Of a DNA stretch of 64,000 nucleotides, positions 29,363-38,405 are shown one piece after another; within the stretch, counting starts at the first letter, position 1; every line of letters starts with the position of its first letter. The notes below the pieces were generated by a model. It had not been told where the DNA came from. It was given only the letters and a program-made list of their open reading frames with translations, and searched no databases. The stretch is from Actinomycetota bacterium (GTDB lineage Bacteria > Actinomycetota > Actinomycetes > JACCUZ01), in NCBI GenBank assembly GCA_030841035.1, contig JAVEDI010000063.1, forward strand, positions 1 through 64,000. Reading direction: 5' to 3'. The position numbers and the translations under genes were made by a program.

Positions 29363-29401
29363 CGCACGCCCCGCCTGGAGGCCGGGCGGGGCGTGCGCTA
29401 G
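29359..29401 (+). terminator. Strong hairpin terminator overlapping a stop codon
   Basis: Perfect 17-bp inverted repeat (left arm CTAGCGCACGCCCCGCC, right arm its exact complement at 29385-29401) with a short inner loop. The left arm contains the TAG stop of the lipoprotein gene. It separates the plus-strand block to the left from the minus-strand catabolic block to the right. Confidence 0.85.
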
Positions 29402-29531
29402 CCGGCACGCGCTGTATTTCTCTGGTCGCCCCCACGCGCTACATCGGCACTATGTGGCCACTGCGCTTCATCCGCCATCCGCGAGAACGAGCGGACCACG
29501 ATGAGCACGAAGAACCGACGCCGGCTGCCCT

Positions 29532-30524
29532 TCACTCCACGGCGTCCCCGTATCTGAACGGACGCGTGACCTTGTCGAGGTGATCCAGCACTGCGGGGTC
29601 GAGCGTGAGCTCCGCCGCACCTAGTGTCGCGTCCAGCTGCGCCGGCCCGCTGGCCCCGACGATGGCAGCGGTGATCACCGGGTTGCTGAGCACCCAGGCC
29701 ACCGCAAGCGTCGCGACCGGAAGGCCGATGTGACGCGCTGTCTCTGCGATGCGAGCCACTGCGTCGAAGGACTCAGGGCTCCAATAGCGATCCTGATACA
29801 TGGCGGCTGCGCTGCCGAGGGTGAAGCGTGTCCCGGGCGTCGGACCCCTCGACTGCTCGTGCTTCCCGGACAACAGACCTCCAGCAAGCAGGTTGAAGGG
29901 CAGCACGGCCAGACCTTCTTCCTCGGCCAGTGGCAGCAGCTCTCGCTCGTACTGCCGGAACAGCAGGTTGTAGCAGGGCTGGACCGACACGAAGGACACC
30001 AGCCGCCGTGCCTCGCTGCGGCCTAAGGCCAATGCCACCTGGTAGGCAAGGAAGTTCGAGCAGCCGACATACCGAACCTTGCCGGACTGCACGAGGTGGT
30101 CCAGCGTTTCCAGCGTCTCGAGGATGGGCGTCTCGGGATCGGGACGATGGAGCTGGTAGAGGTCGATGTAGTCGGTGTCGAGCCGGCGCAGCGAAGCCTC
30201 GACGGCGCTGAGGATGTGCTTGCGACTGTTTCCCGCATCCCAGGCGGACCCGCCCATCCGACCGTGCACCTTCGTCGCGACGATGAACTGGTCGCGACGT
30301 CCCTTGAGCCAGCGACCGAGGATCTCCTCGCTGCGACCGTTGGTCTCCAGCGACCCACCGAGGGGGTACTTGTCGGCCGTATCGAGAAACGTCACGCCGA
30401 GCTCGCTGGCCCGGTCGAGGATGCGGTGCGAGGTCGGCTCGTCGCACTGCACGCCGAAGGTGGCCGTGCCGAGACACAGCCGTGAGACCTTCAGCCCGGC
30501 CTTTCCGAGGCGCACGTGCTGCAT
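29532..30524 (-). CDS. Aldo/keto reductase
   Basis: 330-residue NADPH-dependent TIM-barrel oxidoreductase, of the type close to YajO/Tas and potassium-channel beta-subunit-like AKRs. The catalytic tetrad residues are visible: Asp in FLDTADKY (with its Tyr), Lys in ATKVHGR and His in QLHRPD. The NADP-binding C terminus contains ITAAIVGASGPAQLDATL. It is the last of three genes on the minus strand, 11 bp behind the hydantoinase and asparaginase, suggesting it reduces a carbonyl intermediate of that pathway. Its substrate is unknown. Confidence 0.93.
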   Translation of the reverse strand: MQHVRLGKAGLKVSRLCLGTATFGVQCDEPTSHRILDRASELGVTFLDTADKYPLGGSLETNGRSEEILGRWLKGRRDQFIVATKVHGRMGGSAWDAGNSRKHILSAVEASLRRLDTDYIDLYQLHRPDPETPILETLETLDHLVQSGKVRYVGCSNFLAYQVALALGRSEARRLVSFVSVQPCYNLLFRQYERELLPLAEEEGLAVLPFNLLAGGLLSGKHEQSRGPTPGTRFTLGSAAAMYQDRYWSPESFDAVARIAETARHIGLPVATLAVAWVLSNPVITAAIVGASGPAQLDATLGAAELTLDPAVLDHLDKVTRPFRYGDAVE

Positions 30525-30535
30525 GGCGAACGCTC

Positions 30536-31933
30536 TCAGTCGAAGGTCAGCGGTTCAGCGGGCAGGAACTCACCCACGGGGCCCGGGTCGATCAGCTTTC
30601 CCTCGTCGAGAACCAGCCGCCCACGGGCAATGACCGTCGACGGCCAACCGGTCACGTCTCTGCCTTCGTAGGGCGTGTAGTCGGTCTGCATGTGCAGGTC
30701 CTGCACCCGGACGGGACGGGATTCGCTCGGGTCGAGGATCACCAGGTCGGCGTCCGAGCCGGGCGCGATGGTGCCCTTGCGCGGGAAGAGACCGTTCAAC
30801 CGGGCCGGATTGGTCGCCATGACCTCCACGAAACGCTGAGCGCTCATCCGCTCGCTGGCGACAAAGGCGTCCCACACGACCGGCCATCGCGTCTCCACAC
30901 CCGGAAGGCCGTTCGGCATCGCGCGGACATCTGCTGCTCGCAGTGCTTTCTGCGAAGAGTCATAGCAGCAGTGGTCGCTCCCCACCGTGTGCAGGAAGCC
31001 GTCCACGAGGCGGCTGACGAGCCCATCGACCGTGACCCGATCGCGAATGGGCGGGCAGCAGACATACCGCTCCGGGCGGTCTCCTGCGTAGACCGAGTCA
31101 TCCAGGATCAGGTAGTGCGGACAGGACTCGGAGAAGGCCCGAACCCCACGTTGCCGGGCTCGCACGACCTGGTCGACCACGTCGGGCGTCGACTGGTGCA
31201 CGAAGTAGACGGGCGCGCCCGTGCGCTCCGCCGCCGCCAACACCTCCGCGACCGCTCGCTCCTCGGCCGCAGCGGGGCGGGTGCCCGCCATGCCGGCGGC
31301 ATCGATGTGTCCCGTCCGGACAGCCTCGTCCTGTGCGGCTTCGACCAGGCTGTTGTCTTCCGCGTGCACATACGTCAGGCCCGATGCCACGGCGAGTGCC
31401 GTCATGACGGCCTCGATGGTCTCGGTCCCGACCATGAGCAGGTCTCGGTACGTCGTGAACAGCTTGACCGTCCGCACGCCGGCGGCTACGAAGTCGCGGA
31501 CGATGCCCGGAATGTCACTCGGCGTACCGGCGACGCAGCCGTGCAAGGCATAGTCGCAGCGCGAGGACCGCCCCATCTCGAGCTTCGCCTCCAGCGCCTC
31601 CATCGGATGCTCGTCGGGCGTCGGTATCGCGAAGTCCACGATGGTCGTGGTTCCACCGGCCAACGCGGCGAGGCTGGCGGTCTGGAAGTCGTCGAGGGTG
31701 ACGAACTCACCGAGGGGCACCGCGATGTGGCAGTGCGGATCGACGGCGCCCGGCAGGACCAGCCGACCCGTGGCATCGATCGTGCGAGCGGCTCCGAGAG
31801 AACTGGTCGACACGTTCGGCGACAGGAGCGAGAGCACCCGTCCGTCGCGGACCACGATGGTCGCGGGCCCGGCCCACGACTCGGTGACTACTGTCCCACC
31901 CTCGATGACGAGGTCGGCCGGTTCTGGCTTCAT
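30536..31933 (-). CDS. Dihydropyrimidinase/allantoinase-type cyclic amidohydrolase (first of three)
   Basis: 465-residue metal-dependent amidohydrolase opening cyclic amides such as hydantoins, dihydropyrimidines or allantoin. Metal ligands are seen as DPHCH, the carbamylated-lysine position VKLFTTYR, YVHAED, YFVHQS and the aspartate in GSDHCC. The C terminus returns to the composite beta sandwich with NGLFPRKGTIAPGSDADLVI, a clear family signature. It sits 33 bp behind an asparaginase gene and 11 bp before the aldo/keto reductase, in one operon. It differs in sequence from the two related genes at 36-37.5 and 45-47 kb, so these are probably not recent duplicates. Confidence 0.93.
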   Translation of the reverse strand: MKPEPADLVIEGGTVVTESWAGPATIVVRDGRVLSLLSPNVSTSSLGAARTIDATGRLVLPGAVDPHCHIAVPLGEFVTLDDFQTASLAALAGGTTTIVDFAIPTPDEHPMEALEAKLEMGRSSRCDYALHGCVAGTPSDIPGIVRDFVAAGVRTVKLFTTYRDLLMVGTETIEAVMTALAVASGLTYVHAEDNSLVEAAQDEAVRTGHIDAAGMAGTRPAAAEERAVAEVLAAAERTGAPVYFVHQSTPDVVDQVVRARQRGVRAFSESCPHYLILDDSVYAGDRPERYVCCPPIRDRVTVDGLVSRLVDGFLHTVGSDHCCYDSSQKALRAADVRAMPNGLPGVETRWPVVWDAFVASERMSAQRFVEVMATNPARLNGLFPRKGTIAPGSDADLVILDPSESRPVRVQDLHMQTDYTPYEGRDVTGWPSTVIARGRLVLDEGKLIDPGPVGEFLPAEPLTFD

Positions 31934-31966
31934 GTACGTACTCCGATCATCAGCTGCGGCACTGTG

Positions 31967-32983
31967 TCATCCTCGGGTGGCGGAGCGGTCGAGCGTCCCC
32001 ATGTCGCTCATCGTCCGGTGAATGTCTGGTCGCTGTGTCCCGGCAGCGAGCAGCAGGGCCAGCAGAACTCGCGCCTTGAGCCCGTCGAGCGTTCCGCCCG
32101 GAATGACACCGCCGGAGACCAACGTCGTCTCCGAGCCGGGAAAGCCCCCATAGGTGTGGGTGAGGACCTCTCCCCCACCCGTGCGGGACGTCAGCACAAC
32201 AGGCACACGTTGTGCGATCTCGAGGACCTCGCCGGACAGCCATCCGGGTACGTGGCCTCCGCCCATGGCCTCGATCACCAGTCCCGGTGGGTTCATCTCC
32301 CGGATCGCAGCCAGCCACCAGCCGTCGTCATCCATGGTCATCCGGATCAGCGGCGGGAGCGGCACCTCGACGTCCTCAGGCACCGACAGAGTGATCCGCG
32401 GATATGGCCGGTCGCGAAGATGAGCCGTCCCTTCCGCGATCCAGCCCAGCGGTCCCACCTCCCCGGAGTTGAATGCCGAGGGCGAGGACGTGTGCAGCTT
32501 GCGGACGGCACGAGCCGAGTGGATCTGCTCGTTCATCACGACAAGGCATCCCAGTCCGACCGCGTCGGGACTGATGACCGTTCTGACCGCATCCAACAGG
32601 TTTGCGGCGCCATCCGAGCCAGGAAGACCCGGATGCCGCATGGCGCCCACCACTGCGAGCGGCGTGTCCACCCCGACAAGCAGGTCGAGGCAGAAGGACA
32701 TCTCCTCGATCGTGTCGGTCCCCTGGGTCACGACGATGCCGTCGCTGCCGCGCTCGACAGCGTCGGCTATCTCCGCGGCCACCTCGCGCGCGAGCCGGAA
32801 CGACACGTCGCACGAGGGCAGTCGGGCCACGTCGCGGACCTCGACGTGTGCGAGCTCGCCAAGGCGGGGAATGGCCGATGCGAGCTCGGCTGCCGACAAT
32901 CGAGGGCCGGCCAGGCCGGTCTCGTCGGGGACGGACGCGATCGTTCCACCGAGGGAGATGATCGTGACAACCGGTTGGCTCAT
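31967..32983 (-). CDS. L-asparaginase family amidohydrolase
   Basis: 338-residue asparaginase/glutaminase type I/II enzyme releasing ammonia from a primary amide. First catalytic motif LGGTIAS at residues 11-17 and second motif VVTQGTDTIEEM near residue 84 supply the two threonines, Asp and downstream Lys of the catalytic triads. No signal peptide is visible, so it is cytosolic. It is the first gene of a three-gene operon with the hydantoinase and aldo/keto reductase, and is divergent from an IclR regulator 53 bp away. In this setting it may act on the open-chain amide made by a hydantoinase rather than on asparagine. Confidence 0.93.
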   Translation of the reverse strand: MSQPVVTIISLGGTIASVPDETGLAGPRLSAAELASAIPRLGELAHVEVRDVARLPSCDVSFRLAREVAAEIADAVERGSDGIVVTQGTDTIEEMSFCLDLLVGVDTPLAVVGAMRHPGLPGSDGAANLLDAVRTVISPDAVGLGCLVVMNEQIHSARAVRKLHTSSPSAFNSGEVGPLGWIAEGTAHLRDRPYPRITLSVPEDVEVPLPPLIRMTMDDDGWWLAAIREMNPPGLVIEAMGGGHVPGWLSGEVLEIAQRVPVVLTSRTGGGEVLTHTYGGFPGSETTLVSGGVIPGGTLDGLKARVLLALLLAAGTQRPDIHRTMSDMGTLDRSATRG

Positions 32984-33000
32984 CGTGGGCCCCGTAAGTC

Positions 33001-33029
33001 GTTCCAGGTCGGGCTCGCTGCACTAGCAT
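33001..33029 (+). promoter_or_regulatory. Candidate promoter for IclR gene, probably leaderless mRNA
   Basis: GTTCCA (-35) at 33001-33006 and TAGCAT (-10) at 33024-33029 are 17 bp apart. The GTG start at 33037 falls about 7 bp after the -10, where transcription should begin, and no Shine-Dalgarno is present, so the transcript would be leaderless. Confidence 0.45.
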
Positions 33030-33036
33030 TCGGTCT

Positions 33037-33678
33037 GTGGACTACGTCGTCAGCGGGGTCGGCGTGCTCGACAAGGCCATGTTCCTTCTCAACGTGGTCG
33101 AGTACCGCCAGCCGGTGACCTTCGTGGAGCTCACCGAGGCCATCAACTTTCCCAAGACGACGACCCACCGGCTCGTGGCGGCGCTGGAGGCCCACGGCTT
33201 CCTGCATCGGGATGAGACGGGCGCCTTGGTGACGGGCAGTCGCTTCGCCACGGCCACCCTGGCGCAGTTCGCTCACCCGATCCTCGCGCAGCTCTCCGAG
33301 GAGACCGGCGAGAGCAGCCAGCTGTTCGTTCGCCGAGGCATCCAGCGCCTCGTGATCGTCTCGATCGAGTCCCGCCATGAGCTTCGCACGACCGTCCCGG
33401 TCGGAGCCCTGCTGACGATCGAGCGGGGGTCTGCCGGCCAGCTGCTGGCGGGCGACCCGAGCGCGTTGCGCCGGGGTTGGGCGGAGAGCGTCGGCGAACG
33501 GGCCGCGGGCATCGCCTCGGTCAGCGCCCCCGTGCTGGACGGCGGCAAGGTCGTCGCGGCCGTCTGCCTGTCGGGTCCGATCGAGCGCCTCGGGGCCCAC
33601 CCCGCGCGCCGCTACGCGAAACGCGTCGTCGCGGCCGCGCAGGAGATCCATACCGCCCTGGCCACGTCTCATCAATGA
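33037..33678 (+). CDS. IclR-family transcriptional regulator
   Basis: 213-residue regulator. The N-terminal winged helix covers residues 1-65, with the recognition helix FPKTTTHRLVAALEAHGFL. The C-terminal effector domain includes HPILAQLSEETGESSQLFVRRG and VSAPVLDGGKVVAAVCLSGP. The protein is shorter than the usual 250 because the linker is compact. IclR proteins often control catabolic operons and respond to small carboxylates. It is divergent from the asparaginase-hydantoinase operon and convergent with the tartrate-type dehydrogenase, so either may be under its control. It is the only obvious catabolic regulator in the right half. Confidence 0.92.
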   Translation: MDYVVSGVGVLDKAMFLLNVVEYRQPVTFVELTEAINFPKTTTHRLVAALEAHGFLHRDETGALVTGSRFATATLAQFAHPILAQLSEETGESSQLFVRRGIQRLVIVSIESRHELRTTVPVGALLTIERGSAGQLLAGDPSALRRGWAESVGERAAGIASVSAPVLDGGKVVAAVCLSGPIERLGAHPARRYAKRVVAAAQEIHTALATSHQ

Positions 33679-33686
33679 GCAACGCT

Positions 33687-34754
33687 TCAAGATCGGCTGC
33701 TCGCTGTCAACCTCGTGACCAGCTCGTCGCCGACCTCGGTCGTCGAGCAGGTCCCGCCTAGGTCGGCAGTCGCCACACCGGCTGTCAGGCAGTCGTCGAC
33801 CGCGGCACGCACGGATTCAGCTGCTGCCTCTTCGCCGATGAAGTCCAACAGCATCGCGGCAGAGGATACCGACCCGAAGGGGTTGGCGATGCCCTTCCCT
33901 GCAATGTCCGGCGCGCTCCCGTGAATGGGTTCGAAGATGCCTATCTTCTGTTCGGGGTTGATGTTGCCGCTGGCGGCGAGCCCAAGGCTGCCCTGCAGTC
34001 CCGCGCCCACGTCGCTGAGGATGTCGCCGAAGAGGTTCGACGCGACGAGGACGTCGAAACGCTGTGGAGCGCGGACCATCTGATACGCGGCTGCGTCGAC
34101 GTGCATCCGCTCCCACCGCTGCTCCGGGTAGCGACCGGCGACATCCTCCGATACCTCGTCCCACAGTCCCATCGTGTGGGGCAGAGCATTGGACTTGGTC
34201 ACACTCGTCAGTAGCCCTCGCGGAGGCACCGCGCGGAAGGCATAGTCCACAGCCCGGTCGATCGAGTGTCGAGTAAAGACCGACACCTGCGACGCCATTT
34301 CACGGTCGGTGCCACCGTACAAGCGGCCACCGAGGCCGACGTACTCGCCTTCGGTGTTCTCCCGCACGATGAGCATGTCGTACGGCTCCTGGTAGCGCGG
34401 ACCGACGTGCGTCTCTGTCACTGGGAAGCTGCGGATAGGACGAAGGTTCAGGTACAGGTCCAGCTTCTGCCGCGTGGAGAGAATGAGACCCCATGCGGTG
34501 ATCGTGTCCGGAACCTCCAACGAGCCAACCGCGCCGAACAGGGTTGCTTCGGAGTTCGCCAGCACCTCGTGGCCGTTCTCCGGCATCATCCGCCCGTCGC
34601 GGAGGTAGTACTCCGAACCCCAAGGCAGCACATCGAGGCCGAGTTCGAAGCCGAAGCTGGAAGCGGCAGCCTCGAGAACGCGCACGGCCTCGGGGGTCAC
34701 CTCCTTGCCGATGCCGTCACCGGGGATGACGCAGATTCGGTAGGCGCGGGACAT
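33687..34754 (-). CDS. Tartrate/D-malate dehydrogenase-type enzyme (isocitrate/isopropylmalate dehydrogenase family)
   Basis: 355-residue NAD(P)-dependent oxidative decarboxylase. The N-terminal nucleotide region YRICVIPGDGIGKEV is followed by PYDMLIVRENTEGEYVGLGG and the SNLFGDILSDVGAGL metal site, the pattern of tartrate dehydrogenase/D-malate dehydrogenase rather than LeuB. The C-terminal GIFEPIHGSAPDIAGKGIANP segment is also typical. ATG at 34754 follows GAAAGGACG. It is the last gene of a minus-strand operon after CoA-transferase, HMG-CoA-lyase-like, hydantoinase and MFS genes. It probably oxidises a hydroxy-dicarboxylate formed late in the pathway. Confidence 0.93.
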   Translation of the reverse strand: MSRAYRICVIPGDGIGKEVTPEAVRVLEAAASSFGFELGLDVLPWGSEYYLRDGRMMPENGHEVLANSEATLFGAVGSLEVPDTITAWGLILSTRQKLDLYLNLRPIRSFPVTETHVGPRYQEPYDMLIVRENTEGEYVGLGGRLYGGTDREMASQVSVFTRHSIDRAVDYAFRAVPPRGLLTSVTKSNALPHTMGLWDEVSEDVAGRYPEQRWERMHVDAAAYQMVRAPQRFDVLVASNLFGDILSDVGAGLQGSLGLAASGNINPEQKIGIFEPIHGSAPDIAGKGIANPFGSVSSAAMLLDFIGEEAAAESVRAAVDDCLTAGVATADLGGTCSTTEVGDELVTRLTASSRS

Positions 34755-34819
34755 GCGACGTCCTTTCGTTGCGCTTTCGCGGGATGAGCTGGTGTGCTCC
34801 ACGGATGTCCGGCGGCCCG

Positions 34820-36067
34820 TCAAGCGACCCCTCCCCCAAGGGCACCGCGAATCGGGGGTGTGGCTCGGCTGAGCTGGAGAAGGCAGAGTGACACCAGCGT
34901 CAAGGCGCCGCACATGCTCCACCCCAGGATCCAGCCGTGTGACCCCCGGACCAGCAGCCCGAAGGTGGGCGGCACGAGGACGGCACCGAGGTTCACCAGC
35001 GTCATCGAGCGGCCGCTGACCACCCCGGTCAGCCCGGGGCTCGTCGCTTCCGTGACAGAAGCTATGTACACGCCGTTCCAGCCCACCGAGCACATCCCGA
35101 TCAGCATCAGCACAAGGGGCAGTGCCCACGATCCGACGACCGGCAGCAGCAGGAGTGCCGTTGCCGAGATCAACGAGATGAGCTGCAAGATCCTGGTGCG
35201 GTCGCGATGCAGGCGGTCGGACACCCACCCCCAGCCGATACGTCCGACCAAGCCGGCGAACAAGAGGAGTGCGAGACGGGAACCCGCTCCTTCGGGGCTC
35301 ATGGACTTCTCGTCGACGAGGTACAGAGCCAGGAAGGTGAAGATCGTGACCTGCACGCCGCCCATCAAGAATCCGAAGGCGTAGGCGTGCGGCAGCTTGA
35401 GACGAACGGACACGTCAGCCGGCTGCTGCAGAAGATCGACGGCCGTCGGCGGCGCGGGCCTGAGCCATGCCACGACGAGGGCGAGCAGCAGGCACAGTGC
35501 GATCGGCATGAGAAGCGACGCCCGCCACCCGTACGTGACCGCTACGACCGGCACGAGCAGAGCAGCAAGTGATCCGCCGAGTGGTATCCCGGACTGCTTG
35601 ATGCTGATGGCGAGCCCGCGCCGACGAGGTGTCCTCGGGTTGGCGAGCACATTGGTCGGTGGGTTCACGGCGCCATAGCCCAGTCCCGCGATCAGGACGC
35701 CACCGAAGAGCAGCCAGGCGGACGTCGCAACGGCGGCAAGGCATTCGCCCACGGCAAGCAAGACGCACGCAAGGACGAGCACCGGACCAGGACCCCAGCC
35801 GTCGGTCAGTCTACCGCTGGTCGACGAGCTCGTCGCCGCGCCGACGTAGATGCACGAGGCGATCACTCCGACCTCGAGCTCCGACATCGCGAACGCGTCC
35901 CGGATCAGCGCGGCATCCGCCGACAAGGCGACCGCGACCGCACTCGCCACCGCCACGACGGCCAGCGGCAGGAAGAGGCCGGACAGGACAGCGAACGGCG
36001 GCCCGGCAGGGGATGCGCCCCCGTGCCGGGACTGCCAAGGAGCTGCGTGGAACGTACCCGACGGCAT
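34820..36067 (-). CDS. MFS transporter
   Basis: 415-residue major facilitator with about twelve predicted membrane segments and a central hydrophilic loop near residues 195-220. The loop after helix 2 has the common GRLTDGWGP motif. No signal peptide. The ATG at 36067 begins only 2 bp after the stop of the upstream hydantoinase gene, so it is in the same operon and a good candidate for uptake of the pathway substrate (a hydantoin, dicarboxylate or related acid). The substrate is not predictable from sequence alone; the upstream extension of the open frame lies inside the hydantoinase gene and is not used. Confidence 0.92.
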   Translation of the reverse strand: MPSGTFHAAPWQSRHGGASPAGPPFAVLSGLFLPLAVVAVASAVAVALSADAALIRDAFAMSELEVGVIASCIYVGAATSSSTSGRLTDGWGPGPVLVLACVLLAVGECLAAVATSAWLLFGGVLIAGLGYGAVNPPTNVLANPRTPRRRGLAISIKQSGIPLGGSLAALLVPVVAVTYGWRASLLMPIALCLLLALVVAWLRPAPPTAVDLLQQPADVSVRLKLPHAYAFGFLMGGVQVTIFTFLALYLVDEKSMSPEGAGSRLALLLFAGLVGRIGWGWVSDRLHRDRTRILQLISLISATALLLLPVVGSWALPLVLMLIGMCSVGWNGVYIASVTEATSPGLTGVVSGRSMTLVNLGAVLVPPTFGLLVRGSHGWILGWSMCGALTLVSLCLLQLSRATPPIRGALGGGVA

Positions 36068-36069
36068 CC

Positions 36070-37491
36070 TCAGGACTGCGGCACATGTCGGCCGGTAGGC
36101 GACGTGGACACGATGGCACCGTTGTCGAAGACGAGGTTGCCTCGTACGAAGGTCTTCTCCGGCCACCCGGTCAGCGTCTCCCCGTCGTAGAGCGAGTAAC
36201 CGGCCGCGCTCTGCAGGGATGAAGCCGCGACCTCTCGTCGCTCGGTCGGATCGAAGATGATGACATCGGCGTCAGAGCCCGGCGCCAGCTGACCCTTCTG
36301 CGGGTAGAGGTCGAAGCGCCGAGCAGTGTTCTCGGACAGCACGCGGCTGAGCTCTTCGATCGTGCAGCGTCCGGAGAGGACACCGGCCGTGTACACCGCG
36401 GGCAGCAACGTGCCCATGCCTGGGCCGAGGCCCACCTGCGCATCCCAGAAGTCGACGTCGGTCCGGGTCGCGTGCGGATACATCTGACAGTCGGTTCCAA
36501 GGCTGGTGATGGTGCCGTCCAGGACGCCCTTCCAGAGCGCGTCGCGGTCGCGGTCGAGGCGGATCGGCGGCTGGATCTTCGCCACCGCGCCCCTGTCCTT
36601 CGCATCGGCTTCCGGGGCGGTCCAGTAGAGAAAGGCGGCGAGCGTCTCGCCGAAGACCGGCCAACCACGCTCCTTCAGGTCTCGGATGAGGTCCACGCTC
36701 TGCCACGCGCTCGTGTGCACGACGTACACCGGCGTCCCCACCTCGTGGGCCACCAGGGCGGCCGGGTAGATCTGCATCGGCTCGAGGATGTTCGGGCTGG
36801 TCTCCAACCAGCGCTGCAGCTGTCGGTTGGCTCCCGAGCCTCGCATCCGTTCGGTCAGGAAGTCTCGGACGTAGGGGTCCTCGGCATGGATCGTCGGGAA
36901 CGCACGGGCGCCCGCAGCACCCAGGGCCTCGCAAGCCTCGTAGAAGAAGTCCCAGGAGATGCCGTTGGCATTCATCCCGAAGCTCTCTGCCTGGGCACCC
37001 TTGTAGCCGAGGAAGAACTTGAACGAACGGATCCCGAGCTTGACCAGGTCAGCCGACTCCCGAAGATGTTCCCGGGTGGTCACGACTGCAGTGAGGCGGT
37101 AGTCGACGAGCGAGTGCTCGTCACCGAGCTTGATGGCCAGCTCCGCGACTTCTCCGCGCGACTCGGCACCGAAGAGCGTCGTCGTGATCATGGTCGTCAC
37201 GCCACCGGCGGCGGCGTCGGCCGACTCGGTCGCGAAGTCGCGCTGCAGCTTCTCCGGGCCGCCGCCGACGCCGATACCCAGATGCACGTGAGGGTCGATG
37301 ATGCCCGGCAGCAGGTACTTGCCGCCGGCATCGACGTTCCTCGAAGCCTCCGGTAGCTCGTGATCGGCTCCGATCTTGACGATCACGCCGTCAGTCGCGC
37401 TCAATCCGCCTCGGATCAGACCGCTGGGCGTCACGACGATGCCGTTGCGAATGGTCAGATCTGCCACGTGGATTCCGCCTTCCGTTGCCAT
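36070..37491 (-). CDS. Dihydropyrimidinase/D-hydantoinase-type cyclic amidohydrolase (second of three)
   Basis: 473-residue amidohydrolase. Metal and catalytic landmarks: DPHVH, carbamylated-lysine site SFKFFLGYKG, IHAED, VYVVHTS and the final aspartate in LGTDCQMY. The LYPQKGQLAPGSDADVIIF end is typical of dihydropyrimidinases. Its ATG at 37491 lacks a ribosome site; a GTG at 37467 has GGCGGA upstream and matches the usual N terminus (VADLTIRNG), so the true protein may be 465 residues. It sits between the HMG-CoA-lyase-like gene (6 bp) and the MFS carrier (2 bp). Confidence 0.93.
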   Translation of the reverse strand: MATEGGIHVADLTIRNGIVVTPSGLIRGGLSATDGVIVKIGADHELPEASRNVDAGGKYLLPGIIDPHVHLGIGVGGGPEKLQRDFATESADAAAGGVTTMITTTLFGAESRGEVAELAIKLGDEHSLVDYRLTAVVTTREHLRESADLVKLGIRSFKFFLGYKGAQAESFGMNANGISWDFFYEACEALGAAGARAFPTIHAEDPYVRDFLTERMRGSGANRQLQRWLETSPNILEPMQIYPAALVAHEVGTPVYVVHTSAWQSVDLIRDLKERGWPVFGETLAAFLYWTAPEADAKDRGAVAKIQPPIRLDRDRDALWKGVLDGTITSLGTDCQMYPHATRTDVDFWDAQVGLGPGMGTLLPAVYTAGVLSGRCTIEELSRVLSENTARRFDLYPQKGQLAPGSDADVIIFDPTERREVAASSLQSAAGYSLYDGETLTGWPEKTFVRGNLVFDNGAIVSTSPTGRHVPQS

Positions 37492-37497
37492 AGCGAG

Positions 37498-38403
37498 CTA
37501 CGCGGCCCAGCCGAGGGCGCGAGAGACCGCTGAGTCCAAAGGTGTACCGAGGGCTCTCTGCAAGTCAGCGGCAGCGAGCGAGAGAGCCACCATGTCGATG
37601 CCGGTCTCGATGCCCATCGACTGCAGCATGAACACGACGTCTTCCGTCGCTATGTTGCCGGCCGCACCCGGGGCGAACGGGCAGCCACCGATGCCGCCCA
37701 GTGCGGCGTCGAACTGGGCGATGCCTTGTCGGAGACCGGCCAGCACGTTGGCAAGACCCATCCCGTAGGTGTTGTGCAGGTGCAAGCCGAAGGTGATGTC
37801 GGGGTACCTGTCCTGCATCGCCGTCACCACCTTTTCGACGTGTGCAGGATCGGCCTTGCCCAGAGTGTCGGACAGGCTGATGTCATTCAAGCCCATGTCG
37901 ACGAGCGCGCCGACGACGCGGTCGACCTGCTCCACCGGAACGATGCCGTCGAAAGGGCACACGAACACGGTGGCCAATGCACCGGTCAGCCGGACGTCTC
38001 CCGCTTCCCGCAGCTTCTCGACGACCGCCCGTGTCTCCGCGATTCCTTCGGAGACGCTTCGGTTGGTGTTGGCGCGGCTGTGCCCTTCACTGCACGAGAG
38101 CACGATCCGGACGCTCTTCACCCCAGCCGCGAGGGCTCGCTCGGCCCCGCGAAGGTTAGGCACCAGGGCCATCAGACTTGCCTCCGGCGCGGTGGGCAGC
38201 CGGCTGAAGATGTCATCGGCGTCGGCCATCTGCGGAACCAGACCCGGGTGGACGAAGGACCCGGCCTCGAGCGTGGTGACCCCAGCGGCCAGCAGCCGGG
38301 CGAGGAGGTCCAGCTTCACGTCTGTGGGCACGGTGTGCGGATGATTTTGCAGCCCGTCCCTGAGCGCCACGTCTGTGATGGTCACGACCTCTGGCATCGC
38401 CAC
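37498..38403 (-). CDS. Hydroxymethylglutaryl-CoA lyase-like enzyme
   Basis: 301-residue TIM-barrel lyase of the HMG-CoA lyase group. The DxxLRDGxQ-type start is TDVALRDGLQN at 10-20, the metal histidines are in LHLHNTYGMG, and the diagnostic cysteine loop GGIGGCPFAPGAAGNIATED is present. It cleaves 3-hydroxy-3-methylglutaryl-CoA or a related 3-hydroxyacyl-CoA to acetyl-CoA and an oxo acid. The GTG at 38403 is near the CoA-transferase stop, and GAAGGAAGG upstream could serve it or the ATG two codons on. With the CoA-transferase it probably forms an activate-then-cleave pair. Confidence 0.92.
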   Translation of the reverse strand: MAMPEVVTITDVALRDGLQNHPHTVPTDVKLDLLARLLAAGVTTLEAGSFVHPGLVPQMADADDIFSRLPTAPEASLMALVPNLRGAERALAAGVKSVRIVLSCSEGHSRANTNRSVSEGIAETRAVVEKLREAGDVRLTGALATVFVCPFDGIVPVEQVDRVVGALVDMGLNDISLSDTLGKADPAHVEKVVTAMQDRYPDITFGLHLHNTYGMGLANVLAGLRQGIAQFDAALGGIGGCPFAPGAAGNIATEDVVFMLQSMGIETGIDMVALSLAAADLQRALGTPLDSAVSRALGWAA

Positions 38404-38405
38404 GG

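Noticed and set aside
29452-29583. 43-codon frame starting MWPLRFIRHP after the terminator
   Set aside because: No ribosome site and it runs into the antisense of the aldo/keto reductase gene.
30482-33118. 878-codon plus-strand open frame
   Set aside because: It lies antisense to the aldo/keto reductase, hydantoinase and asparaginase genes, has low-complexity Arg/His/Asp-rich composition and no recognisable domain; typical of a high-GC shadow frame.
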